NCBI RefSeq assembly: GCF_014076495.1
Contig: NZ_CP043575.1
Location: forward strand, 1,922,001 to 1,986,000
DNA from: Comamonas koreensis
Lineage (GTDB): Bacteria > Pseudomonadota > Gammaproteobacteria > Burkholderiales > Burkholderiaceae_C
DNA length: 64,000 nt
Direction of reading: 5' to 3'
In this document: in pieces, positions 1 through 8,127 of the stretch
Layout: each line of letters begins with the position of its first letter
Position numbering within the stretch: the stretch's first letter is position 1
Program-made: the position numbers and the translations under genes
The notes under the pieces: generated by a model
The model's database searches: none
What the model saw: the letters and a program-made list of their open reading frames with translations, nothing else
Told to the model about the DNA's origin: nothing

Positions 1-982
1 CGTTGCGCAAAATGGCCTCGGCCTGCTGCGCATGCACGATCAGACCCACGGCCATCGTGCGCGCGCCGGTGGCAGCCTGGATGGCCGAGGCCAGTTCGAC
101 CTGGTAGCCATAGCTGGCAGATTGGCCGCTGCGCAGCGGCGAGCCGGCAATGCCGCCCGAGGAGCAGTCGATCACATCGACACCCAGCGGCAGCAGGCGT
201 TTGACCAGCGCGATGCTGTCCTCCAGCGTCCAGCCCCCGGGCGCGCCGTCGGTGCAGGACAGGCGCACAAAGAGGGGCAGGGCTGCTGGCCACACGGCGC
301 GCACCGCATCGACGACGGTCAGCAGCAGCCGGCAGCGGTTGTCCAAGCTGCCGCCCCAGGCATCGCCGCGCTGGTTGGCCAGTGGTGACAAAAAGCTGTG
401 CAGTAGGTAGCCATGGCCGGCATGCAGCTCCAGCACCTGGTAGCCCGCCTGCGCGGCGCGGCGGGCCGCAGCGGCAAAGGCCTCCACCACCTGCTGGATC
501 TGCTGCAGCGACATGGGCAGCGGCGTTTCGAGGCCCTTGCCTGCGGGGATGGCGCTTGGGCCCATCGGCATCCAGGCATCCCAGTCGGCGATGTCCGGCT
601 GGTAGGGCAGGGGCCCCCGGCCCTGCGCGGGTGTCAGCTGCCGGGCCTTTCGGCCGGCATGCATCAGCTGGATGCCCGGCGTGGTGCCGCAGTCGCGCAT
701 CAGCTGCACGATGCGCTGCAAGGGCGCGACCATGTCGTCCTGCCACAGCCCTATATCGCCCAAGGTGCCGCAGCCGCGCCGCTCCACACCGGTGCCTTCC
801 TGGAACACCAGGCCGCTGCCGCCGGCGGCCAGGCGCCCCAGGTGCATCAGATGCCAGTCCTGCACCTGGCCGTGGCGGCCCTGGTACTGCCACATGGGGG
901 CGGCGACGATGCGGTTCTTGATCACCACATCGCGCAGCTGCAGTGGGCTGAAAAGCTGGTTCTGGGTTTCGCTGTGGGGCAT
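1..982 (-). CDS. NADH:flavin oxidoreductase, old yellow enzyme family (3' end cut by window edge)
   Basis: This is a flavin-dependent ene-reductase of the OYE/YqjM class, a cytoplasmic enzyme that reduces activated C=C bonds using FMN and NAD(P)H. Reading the minus strand from the ATG at 982 gives a start with SPLQLRDVVIKNRIVAAPM, the N-terminal FMN-barrel segment. Further in come QLMHAGRKA and the family hallmark HGYLLHSFLSPLANQRGD followed by WGGSLDNR. The frame is still open at base 1, so roughly 327 residues are visible and the C-terminus is missing. It starts 11 bases after the stop of the ABC receptor gene, so it is a distal member of the 8024-to-1 operon. In that context it may reduce an enone or dienoyl-CoA intermediate. 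The family is clear; the substrate is not. Confidence 0.88.
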   Translation of the reverse strand, partial: MPHSETQNQLFSPLQLRDVVIKNRIVAAPMWQYQGRHGQVQDWHLMHLGRLAAGGSGLVFQEGTGVERRGCGTLGDIGLWQDDMVAPLQRIVQLMRDCGTTPGIQLMHAGRKARQLTPAQGRGPLPYQPDIADWDAWMPMGPSAIPAGKGLETPLPMSLQQIQQVVEAFAAAARRAAQAGYQVLELHAGHGYLLHSFLSPLANQRGDAWGGSLDNRCRLLLTVVDAVRAVWPAALPLFVRLSCTDGAPGGWTLEDSIALVKRLLPLGVDVIDCSSGGIAGSPLRSGQSASYGYQVELASAIQAATGARTMAVGLIVHAQQAEAILRN

Positions 983-993
983 GTTGCTGCCGC

Positions 994-2226
994 CTACTTC
1001 TTGACCAGCGGGCAGGCCGATTCGGACAGCGGCAGGAAGGCCTTGTCGGCCGGCACCGTGCTGATGACCTTGTAGTAGTCCCAAGGTGCCTTGGACTCCT
1101 GCGGCGACTTGACCTGGAACAAGTACATGTCGTGCACCATCATGCCGTCCTCGCGCAGACGGCCGTTCTTGGTGAAGACATCGTTGATGGGCATCTCGCG
1201 CATCTTGGCCATCACCGCCTTGGCGTCCGTGCTGCCGGCCGCCTCCACGGCCTTCAGGTAGTGCTTGACCGAAGAGTAGGCGCCCATCTGGCTCATATTG
1301 GGCATGGCGTTGACCTTGGCGAAGTACTTCTTCGAGAACGCGCGCGTCTCGTCATTCATGTCCCAGTAGAAGGCCTCGGACAGCAGCATGCCCTGCGCAG
1401 TGCGCAGGCCCACCGAATGCACATCGTTGATGTACATCAGCAGCGAGGCGAGCTTTTGCTTGCTCTCGGGGGTGATGCCGAATTCGCGCGCAGCCTTGAT
1501 CGAGTTGACCAGGTCATTGCCGAAGTTGGCCAGGCCGATCACATCGGCCTTGCTGGCCTGGGCCTGCACCACGGCCGATGAAAAGTCCGAGCCATTTAGC
1601 GGGTGCCGGGTCTCGCCGATCACCTTGCCGCCCACGGTGGCAATGGCCTGGGTGGTGGCCTTGACGATGTCATAGCCGCCCGAGTAGTCGGCTGTCAGAA
1701 AGTACCACTGCTTGCCGATCTTCTCGGCCGCCGCCTTGCCCACGGTATTGGCCAGCGCGTACGAGTTGTAGGCCCAGTGCGCGACGGTGGGGCCACACAT
1801 GTCACCGGTGATGCGGTCGCTGGCCGGGCCGCTCATCACCAGCACCTTGCCTTTTTCCTTGGCGATGTTGAGCACCGCGAGCGCGGCCGCGGAGCCGCCC
1901 ACGTCCTGGATCGCGTCGACGCCGTTGTCATACCATTCGCGCGCCTTGGCCGCTGCCGAGTCGGCCTTGCTCTGGTGGTCAAAGGTCAGCAGCTCGACCT
2001 TGCGGCCCAGCACCTGGCCGCCGGCCTCATCGAGCGCCATCTGGGCAGCGGTGATGCTGCCCTTGCCGGTGATGGCCGAGTAGACGCCCGACTGGTCAAC
2101 GATCAGGCCGATGCGCACCGGCGGGCCCGATTGCGCGATGGCGCTCAATGATAGGCACAGCAGCGCTGCGGCCAGGCCCAGCGGTTTGACGGGTGCGCGC
2201 AGCGCGGGGAGGTGAGAAATACGCAT
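994..2226 (-). CDS. Branched-chain-amino-acid-type ABC transporter substrate-binding protein
   Basis: This 410-residue protein is a periplasmic binding protein of the LivJ/HAAT type (Peripla_BP_6). A Sec signal peptide spans about residues 1-31 and ends in LSAIAQS. The mature protein opens with VRIGLIVDQSGVYSAITGKG, the typical first strand of the family, and then shows AAQMALDEAGG and later GANFGND-like features. Related receptors in Burkholderiales bind aromatic acids and other carboxylates as often as amino acids. The gene lies between the Bug receptor (15-base gap) and the OYE gene (11-base gap). No ABC permease or ATPase is seen next to it; either these lie left of the window or the receptor uses components from elsewhere. 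The ligand is unknown and is presumably the substrate of the operon. Confidence 0.9.
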   Translation of the reverse strand: MRISHLPALRAPVKPLGLAAALLCLSLSAIAQSGPPVRIGLIVDQSGVYSAITGKGSITAAQMALDEAGGQVLGRKVELLTFDHQSKADSAAAKAREWYDNGVDAIQDVGGSAAALAVLNIAKEKGKVLVMSGPASDRITGDMCGPTVAHWAYNSYALANTVGKAAAEKIGKQWYFLTADYSGGYDIVKATTQAIATVGGKVIGETRHPLNGSDFSSAVVQAQASKADVIGLANFGNDLVNSIKAAREFGITPESKQKLASLLMYINDVHSVGLRTAQGMLLSEAFYWDMNDETRAFSKKYFAKVNAMPNMSQMGAYSSVKHYLKAVEAAGSTDAKAVMAKMREMPINDVFTKNGRLREDGMMVHDMYLFQVKSPQESKAPWDYYKVISTVPADKAFLPLSESACPLVKK

Positions 2227-2241
2227 GGTGGTGTCTCCTGT

Positions 2242-3267
2242 TCAGCTTGTTGTCAGTACCTGGGATTCGCGGATCATGTGCTGCCAGCGCAGGCGCTCGG
2301 CCTGCAAGAATTTTTCATAGGCCTCAGGGCCCTGGGCGGTGACCGAGACGCCTTGCTTTTCCAGCAGGTTCTTGAGCTCAGGCGCCTGCAGCTGGGCCAC
2401 GGTGGTGCGGCCCAGGCGCTCTACAACCTGGGCACTGGTCTTGCGCGGCACAAAAAAGCCGTTCCAGATCGGCGCGGCATAGCCGGGGTAGCCCAGCTCG
2501 GCGACGGTGGGGATCTCGGGCCAGGAAGCCATGCGCTGCGCGCTCAAGGTGGCCAGCACGCGCAGCTTGCCCGACTGCACCTGCGGCCGGGTAAAGAGCG
2601 CCGTCATCATGCCCATGTCCACGCGCTGCTGCAGCAGGTCCGGCAGGGCCGGGGCCTCGCCCTTGTAGGGCGCATGGATCATTTGCGCGCCACTGAGCTT
2701 GCCCAGGTACTCCATCGCCACATGCAGCGGGCCCAGCGGCCCGGTGGACATATAGCGCAGCTTGCCCGGTGTCTTCTTCGCATCGGCCAGCAGCTCGCCC
2801 AGGGTCTGGTAGGGGCTGTCTTGCGCCACCACGAGCACATAGTCCACATTGCAGATCGAGGCCACCGCCGCAAAGTCGCGCTGCGGCCGGTAGCCCAGGT
2901 CGGGCATCGTGTGCTCGAGCACGATATTGGTGCCCACGCCGCCCATCAGCACGTTGTAGCCATCGGGTTCGGCATGGGCCACCTGGGTCGCGCCGATGGC
3001 GCCGGCTGCGCCCACCTTGTTGTCGACCACCACCGGCTGGCCCAGGCCCGGCTCCAGCGCCTTGGCCAGCAGGCGGCCGAGCACATCGGTGGCGCCGCCG
3101 GCGGCAAAGGGCACGACCAACCGCACCGGGCGCGACGGGTAGGGGCTCTGCGCCCAGGCGTGCTGGCCGGCCAGCAGGCTGGCTGCGCCCCAGGCTGCAT
3201 TGCGCAGCAGCCAGCGTCGCCGGTCCCGGTTGGCGGGTGTTTGGGTTGGGGAAAGTTGGTCGTTCAT
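2242..3267 (-). CDS. Bug/TctC-family tripartite tricarboxylate transporter receptor
   Basis: This 341-residue periplasmic solute receptor belongs to the Bug (Bordetella uptake gene) family, which is expanded in Burkholderiales. The N-terminus has a basic stretch RDRRRWLL followed by a hydrophobic segment and cleavage after AWAQ (about residue 40), so export by Sec or possibly Tat is likely. The mature protein begins YPSRPVRLVVPFAAGGATD, the defining first strand and ligand loop of the family. Later come VDNKVGAAGAIG and PYKGEAPALPDL. TctA and TctB membrane subunits are not present in the window, which is usual for Bug genes. Its place inside the catabolic operon suggests it captures the carboxylated growth substrate or an intermediate. 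A 60-base gap separates it from the SDR gene upstream. Confidence 0.92.
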   Translation of the reverse strand: MNDQLSPTQTPANRDRRRWLLRNAAWGAASLLAGQHAWAQSPYPSRPVRLVVPFAAGGATDVLGRLLAKALEPGLGQPVVVDNKVGAAGAIGATQVAHAEPDGYNVLMGGVGTNIVLEHTMPDLGYRPQRDFAAVASICNVDYVLVVAQDSPYQTLGELLADAKKTPGKLRYMSTGPLGPLHVAMEYLGKLSGAQMIHAPYKGEAPALPDLLQQRVDMGMMTALFTRPQVQSGKLRVLATLSAQRMASWPEIPTVAELGYPGYAAPIWNGFFVPRKTSAQVVERLGRTTVAQLQAPELKNLLEKQGVSVTAQGPEAYEKFLQAERLRWQHMIRESQVLTTS

Positions 3268-3327
3268 GGCATTGTCTCCGTGTCCTTTTTGTGGTGTTGC
3301 CGTGTCCAGAGGCCCCTTTTGAGAAAG

Positions 3328-4065
3328 CTATAGCCGGGTTGCGCTGATCGTGAGCCCTCCGTCGATGTGCAAGGTCTGGCCGGTGATGTAGCCCGCCAGC
3401 GGGTGCAGCAAGAAGTCGATGGCATGGGCGATCTCCACCGGCTCGGACACCCGCTGTAGCGGCACGGCGGCGAGCAACGCCTCGGTCTGCGGCGCGCCGG
3501 GCGGACTGGCGGTCTTGAACAGCTCGGTGGCGACGGGCCCGGGGGCAATCACATTGACCGTTATCTGGTCCGGGGCCAGCTCCAGCGCCCAGGTGCGGCT
3601 CATGCCGATGACGGCGGCCTTGGTGGCGCTGTAGGCGGTGCGGTTGGGCTTGCCCAGCGCTGCGCGCGAGGAGATATTGACGACCCGGCCCGCGCGCGCC
3701 TGGCGCATGCCCGGCAGCAGCGCCTGCATGCAGACCAGGCAGGCGTTCACGTTCAGCGCCATGGCCTCGTTCATGTCGGCCACGCTGGTGTGCGCCAGGT
3801 CGGTGGTGTGGGCGAGCGCCGCGTTGTTGACCAGGCCATAGAAGGGCGCCTGCGCGGCCAGGTCGCTGACCAGCGCCCGCGTGCCTTCCAGGTCCATCAG
3901 GTCACAGGCGATGAACTGCTCATCGGGCCGCGCGTCGGCGGGGATGCTGCGGGCCAGGCCAATCGTCTGGTAGCCCTTGTCGGCGAGGTAGCGCATCGTG
4001 GCGCGGCCAATGCCCCGGCTGGCGCCGGTCACCAATACGCGGGGTTGGCGGGAGCTGTCTGTCAT
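3328..4065 (-). CDS. Short-chain dehydrogenase/reductase (SDR)
   Basis: This is a 245-residue classical SDR, an NAD(P)-dependent alcohol or ketone oxidoreductase. The cofactor motif TGASRGIG is at about residues 11-18. NNAA follows in the middle of the protein, then the catalytic Ser in NISSRAALG and the Tyr-x3-Lys pair in YSATKAAV. The PGPVATELF segment fits the nucleotide-binding loop after strand 6. The start chosen is the ATG at 4065, which overlaps the stop of the acyl-CoA dehydrogenase in an ATGA arrangement; the open frame extends 45 codons further upstream but without SDR features. In the operon it could act as a beta-hydroxyacyl-CoA or cyclic-alcohol dehydrogenase. Confidence 0.92.
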   Translation of the reverse strand: MTDSSRQPRVLVTGASRGIGRATMRYLADKGYQTIGLARSIPADARPDEQFIACDLMDLEGTRALVSDLAAQAPFYGLVNNAALAHTTDLAHTSVADMNEAMALNVNACLVCMQALLPGMRQARAGRVVNISSRAALGKPNRTAYSATKAAVIGMSRTWALELAPDQITVNVIAPGPVATELFKTASPPGAPQTEALLAAVPLQRVSEPVEIAHAIDFLLHPLAGYITGQTLHIDGGLTISATRL

Positions 4066-5237
4066 GCCTGGCCTTTCAATAGTTGTCGACCGATGATGGT
4101 CTTTTGCACTTCGGTCGCACCTTCGTAGATGCGCATAGGGCGCACTTCGCGGTAGAGGCGCTCGACCACGCTGCCGCAGGTGATGCCCATGCCGCCCCAC
4201 AGCTGCACGGCGGCATCGACCACCTGGAAGGCGGCCTCGGTGCCCTGCATCTTGGCCATCGCCGCCTCGGTGCTGATGCGGCGCTGGCGCACATCGCGCA
4301 GCCAGGCGGCCTTGTGCACCAGCAGGCGTGCGGCTTCCAGCTGGGTGGCCATATCGGCCAGCTTGTGCTGCACGGTCTGCATCTCGGCCATCGCCTGGCC
4401 ATAGAGCTGGCGCTGGCTGACCCGCGCCAGGGTCTCATCGAGCGCGCGCTGGCCCATGCCCAGCGCGGCGGCCCCCACCGAGCTGCGGAAGATATCGAGC
4501 ACGCCCATCGCCACCTTGAAGCCTTCGCCCGGCTGGCCAAGCAGGCGGCCCGCAGGCACCTTGCACGCGTCAAAATGGATCTCGGCGAGCGGGTGGGGCG
4601 CGATGATGTCGATGGCGCGGTGGATGTGGAGGCCCGGGGTGTCGGCATCGACCAGCAAGGCCGACAGGCCGCTCGCGCCCCTGGCCTCTTCGGTGCGGGC
4701 GATGACCACATAGAAGTCGGCGATGCCGCCGTTGGAGATATAGGACTTGGCGCCATCGAGCAGGTAGTGGTCGCCCTGCAGCACCGCCCGCGTCTTGGTG
4801 GCGGCCACGTCGGAGCCGCCATCGGGCTCGGTCAGCGCAAACGCTGCCACCTTGCGGCCCTGGCTGCAGGCCTGCACATAGGGCGCCACCAGCTGCGCAT
4901 CACCCTTTTGCCATAGCGCTGCACTGCCGATGCCCTGCATGCTGAAGACAAAATCGGCCAGCGGCGCGTAGTAGCCCAGGCATTCGCGCACCAGGCAGAT
5001 GGCGCGCAGGTCCACCGCTGGCGGCAGACCATCGGCCATTGCCGGCGCCGCATATTCGAGCAGGCCATGCTGGGCGAGGCTGTGCAGCCAGTGGGCGCAT
5101 TCGGCCTGCAGGTCCTGCGGGGTTTCATCGGCCAGGCGCGCACGGTTGTGGCTGATCCAGTCGTTGAGCCGGGCGATGACCTCGGCATGCCGGTCGTCAA
5201 AAAATGGCGTCTCGGCCAGGGTCCAGCTGTGCTTCAT
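4062..5237 (-). CDS. Acyl-CoA dehydrogenase
   Basis: This 391-residue FAD enzyme introduces an alpha,beta double bond into an acyl-CoA and passes electrons to ETF. Family signatures include FALTEPDGGSDVAATKT (flavin and substrate loop), YISNGGIADFYVV, the helical C-terminal domain with FQVVDAAVQLWGGMGI, and the catalytic-Glu region RIYEGATEVQ. The chosen ATG at 5237 overlaps the stop of the ligase gene by four bases, which implies translational coupling, and gives the usual family length. Upstream codons in the same frame lie within the ligase gene and look unlike protein. With the CoA ligase directly upstream, it probably acts on the CoA thioester that the ligase makes. Confidence 0.94.
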   Translation of the reverse strand: MKHSWTLAETPFFDDRHAEVIARLNDWISHNRARLADETPQDLQAECAHWLHSLAQHGLLEYAAPAMADGLPPAVDLRAICLVRECLGYYAPLADFVFSMQGIGSAALWQKGDAQLVAPYVQACSQGRKVAAFALTEPDGGSDVAATKTRAVLQGDHYLLDGAKSYISNGGIADFYVVIARTEEARGASGLSALLVDADTPGLHIHRAIDIIAPHPLAEIHFDACKVPAGRLLGQPGEGFKVAMGVLDIFRSSVGAAALGMGQRALDETLARVSQRQLYGQAMAEMQTVQHKLADMATQLEAARLLVHKAAWLRDVRQRRISTEAAMAKMQGTEAAFQVVDAAVQLWGGMGITCGSVVERLYREVRPMRIYEGATEVQKTIIGRQLLKGQA

Positions 5238-6931
5238 GCGCTGGCCTCCTGGGCGAGCAGGCTGTGGGCCAGGTCGCGCAGCTCGTTGCGTTTGACCTTC
5301 TTGCCATTGGGCCCCATGGTGTAGGGAAAGGTCTCGACCCGGAAGATGCGGATGGGCACCTTGTAGCGCGCAATCTGCTGCTGCAGCTGGGCCTTGATCG
5401 CCTCTTCGTCCCAGCGTTGGTCGGTGTTGTCCCGGGGCTCCAGCACAAAGGCCACCGGGCGCGAGCTGCCCGAGGCATTGACCGCGACCACCTGGCAGGC
5501 GCTCGCCCCGCAAAGCGCCATCACCGACTCCTCAATCTCGGCCGGGTTGACCAAAAAGCCGCCGATGCGCAGCACATCGCCCAGGCGCGAGATATGCGTG
5601 AAGCCGCCATCGCCATTGAGGTAGCCCAGATCGCCCGAGCGCAGGAAGCCGTCATCGGTAAAGGCCTGCTGCGTCGCCTGCGCGTCGTGCAGGTACTGCT
5701 GCATCAAGGTGGGGCTGTAGAACTCCAGCTCACCGGGCTCTTGCGCCTCGGCGATGGCGCCGGTCTCCAGATTGCGCACGCGCACCCGTGCCTGCGGGCA
5801 GACCGGAAAACCGCCGGACTGGGCGCGCCGGGGCAGAGGCGCCGCCGGGTCCTGGTGGGCAAACAGCGCAAAGGTCTCGCTCATGCCAAAGCAGCCGACC
5901 ATCGGTATGCCGTACTGCAAGGCACGGGCGGGCAGCGCATCGAGCCCGGGCACAAAATTGGCATGGCCAAAAAAGCGCAGCGCCTGCGGCTGCCAGCCCG
6001 AGGGCAGCTCGGCGATGAGTTTGTCGACCATGTCGTTGGTGCCAAACATATGGGTGATGGGCTCGCGCTGCAGGCAGGCCGCTGCACGTGCGGTATCGAA
6101 TACCTCGTGCAGCACCAGGCACGCGCCAGCTGCCAAGGTGGCCATCGCCGCCGTGTAGCCAAAGGCCCCGCACAGCGGCAGCGCCAGCAGGCTGCGGCAG
6201 CCGCTGTCGATGCCAAAGCCGGGTGCCACATCCTGTGCATGCTGGGCCACGCTGGCCTGGCGGTGCACGATCAGCTTGGGCTGGCTGGTGGTGCCCGAGG
6301 ACGACAGGATGATGCAGGTCTGCGCGCCCTGGCAGTTGCTGCTGTGCGGCGTTGTTGCGGCTGCGGCCATCAGCGCCTGCCAGGGCTGGATCTGCAGCAC
6401 GCCGCCACCGGCCTGCAGCGGGGCAGAGGCAGCGGTGGCCGGGCTCAGGCTGGCATCGATCAGGCACTGCAGGCTGCCGCCTTGCTGCGCCAGAATTTGC
6501 TCGAGGCTGTTGCCCGGAAGCAGGCTGGCTGCGCTGGCGGCAGCGCCATTCATCACGGCCAGCGCATTGGCGGTGGTGCGGTCAAAGGCCAGCGCCTTGC
6601 AGGCGGAGCGGTCGATAAATCGGCTGATCTCCTTGACGCCCAGCTTGAGGTTGAGGCTCAAGCTGGTGATACCCAGCTGGGCGCAGGCCAGGTGCAGCAG
6701 CAGCCAGTGCGGCGTGTTGGGCAGCCACAGGCCCAGCACATCGCCGGCCACCAGGCCTTGCTGGCGCAGGCCGTGGGCGCATTGCTGCACCTGGCTGCGC
6801 AGCTGGGCATAGCTGTGGGTGCTGGCGCCAAACTGCAGCGCGGGCGCATCGTCCGCGCCCAGCGCCAGCAGGCTGCGCACATCGTTTGCCCGCGCGCTGG
6901 GGGGCGCGCTGGCCATCGTTTGGGATGTCAT
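5234..6931 (-). CDS. AMP-dependent acyl-CoA synthetase/ligase
   Basis: This 565-residue adenylate-forming enzyme activates a carboxylic acid to its acyl-CoA through an acyl-AMP. The ATP-binding P-loop appears as LSSSGTTSQPKLIVHR. The later core motifs are SGDLGYLNGDGG, then RLGDVLRIGG with FLVNPAEIEE at the domain hinge, and PNGKKVKRNELRD carrying the invariant C-terminal Lys. The start is set at the ATG at 6931, 10 bases after the cyclase stop, although the frame stays open to 7342 inside the cyclase gene. The substrate cannot be told from sequence; the organisation matches fatty-acid, aryl or alicyclic acid CoA ligases. It is coupled by a four-base overlap to the acyl-CoA dehydrogenase, so the product is probably dehydrogenated next. 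Confidence 0.93.
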   Translation of the reverse strand: MTSQTMASAPPSARANDVRSLLALGADDAPALQFGASTHSYAQLRSQVQQCAHGLRQQGLVAGDVLGLWLPNTPHWLLLHLACAQLGITSLSLNLKLGVKEISRFIDRSACKALAFDRTTANALAVMNGAAASAASLLPGNSLEQILAQQGGSLQCLIDASLSPATAASAPLQAGGGVLQIQPWQALMAAAATTPHSSNCQGAQTCIILSSSGTTSQPKLIVHRQASVAQHAQDVAPGFGIDSGCRSLLALPLCGAFGYTAAMATLAAGACLVLHEVFDTARAAACLQREPITHMFGTNDMVDKLIAELPSGWQPQALRFFGHANFVPGLDALPARALQYGIPMVGCFGMSETFALFAHQDPAAPLPRRAQSGGFPVCPQARVRVRNLETGAIAEAQEPGELEFYSPTLMQQYLHDAQATQQAFTDDGFLRSGDLGYLNGDGGFTHISRLGDVLRIGGFLVNPAEIEESVMALCGASACQVVAVNASGSSRPVAFVLEPRDNTDQRWDEEAIKAQLQQQIARYKVPIRIFRVETFPYTMGPNGKKVKRNELRDLAHSLLAQEASA

Positions 6932-6941
6932 AGGTCGGCCT

Positions 6942-8024
6942 TTAGACGGTGGCCACGGGGGTGACAGGCGAGCCCACGGCGCCGGGCAGGCGCAGCGCAG
7001 GGGCCGTGAGCATGAAGCGGTAGCGGCCATGGGCCTGCAGCCACTGCGCCAGCGGGTGCAGGTACCACAGCTCGCCAAAGGGCATGCCGAGCTTGAACAG
7101 GCACAGCTCATGCAGTGGCAAAAAGGCGCAGCTGCCATCGACGGGCCGGCCGGGCACCGATTCGATGCCGTAGTTGTCGGCCACCAAGGTGGTGATGTGG
7201 CTGTCGATGATCCACTGCTGCAGCTCGGGATCACGCCCGTCGAGCACCGCGCCGACGGTCTCGGGCATATCGGACTTCGGCGGGCCATCGCAGGCGAGCA
7301 GCAACTCGCTAAAGCCGGTGTAGAGCGCGACGATGTCGCCACGGGTCACCTCGATGCCATCGGCCTTGAGCACCTCCTTGAGCATCTTGCCCGAGACGAG
7401 GGTGTGGCCGTCGCCAAAGTGGCGGCGCAGGTTGACCAGCACGCCCCGGCCCTGGATGGCCTGCTCGGCCAGGCGCTCCACCCCCAGCGCCTTGGCGCGG
7501 GACTGGCCACCCATGTCCGGCAGGTCATCGGGCGCCAGAATGTCGATACCGGCCTGGAAGCCGTTGTAGTAGACCAGCTCGTCGACGCCATCGCCGTTGA
7601 TGTCGAAATGGCTGCCCACGTGGGAGAGCGCATCCCACTGCGTCGAGTACTGCAGGTAAATCTCGGCATAGTCGTCGCTGACCACATCGGTGTAGTTCGG
7701 GTTCTCACGCGAGAGCGCAAAGTTCAGGCCTGGGCCCAGCGGGCGGCGCGAGGGCTTGATGATCGGCGGGTGGCGGCGCGGGTTGAGCGCATTGCCGCCG
7801 GGCTTGTCCAGCGGCAGGCTCAGGCAAAAGCGCTCGCCGGTCTGTATCTCCTGCGCCGCTTCCTTGACCTTGTCCGCCGTCAGGTAGTTCAGGCGGCCGA
7901 GCTGGTCATCGGGGCCAAAGTCGCCCCAGTTCGATTGCGCGGGGCGCTGGGTCCAGCGCGGCGAGCCGGCGCTGCCGACAACAGGGGCAAGGTGCGGGGC
8001 ATGTACAGGGCGGTAGGCGTTCAT
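6942..8024 (-). CDS. Cyclase-family (PF04199) metal-dependent hydrolase
   Basis: This 360-residue protein has the fold signature of the cyclase/kynurenine-formamidase superfamily, Mn- or Zn-dependent amidases and C-C or lactone hydrolases. The metal-site region reads SHVGSHFDINGDGVDELVYY, with His135, His139 and Asp141. The canonical motif is HxGTHxDxPxH; here the last position is Asp145 rather than His, so the metal shell may differ. A TLVADNYGIESVPGR segment and HELCLFKLGMPFGELW near the C-terminus match the longer bacterial subgroup of about 320-350 residues. It is the first gene of the operon and is divergent from the IclR regulator. It is not a clear kynurenine formamidase, being longer and having a changed motif. 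A role in opening a ring or cleaving a cyclic intermediate is inferred. Confidence 0.82.
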   Translation of the reverse strand: MNAYRPVHAPHLAPVVGSAGSPRWTQRPAQSNWGDFGPDDQLGRLNYLTADKVKEAAQEIQTGERFCLSLPLDKPGGNALNPRRHPPIIKPSRRPLGPGLNFALSRENPNYTDVVSDDYAEIYLQYSTQWDALSHVGSHFDINGDGVDELVYYNGFQAGIDILAPDDLPDMGGQSRAKALGVERLAEQAIQGRGVLVNLRRHFGDGHTLVSGKMLKEVLKADGIEVTRGDIVALYTGFSELLLACDGPPKSDMPETVGAVLDGRDPELQQWIIDSHITTLVADNYGIESVPGRPVDGSCAFLPLHELCLFKLGMPFGELWYLHPLAQWLQAHGRYRFMLTAPALRLPGAVGSPVTPVATV

Positions 8025-8127
8025 AGGGTTTTCCAGATAACGGGGGAGACAGCGCGCAGCGGCGATCTGCCGTAGCTTGTGCGCACCTCAAGAGGTACCG
8101 AGCAACTATGAGACGGGATGTGCCGGG
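8025..8127. promoter_or_regulatory. Divergent intergenic region between the catabolic operon and iclR
   Basis: These 103 bases separate two head-to-head genes and must hold the promoters of both the leftward operon and the IclR gene, plus the probable IclR operator. A Shine-Dalgarno-like GACGGGA precedes the ATG at 8128. No convincing long dyad was recognised by eye. Confidence 0.5.

Noticed and set aside
6942..8024. Cyclase gene as kynurenine formamidase (kynB) for the kynA at 59130
   Set aside because: The protein is much longer than KynB, its metal motif differs, and it lies 51 kb away in an operon with acyl-CoA genes.
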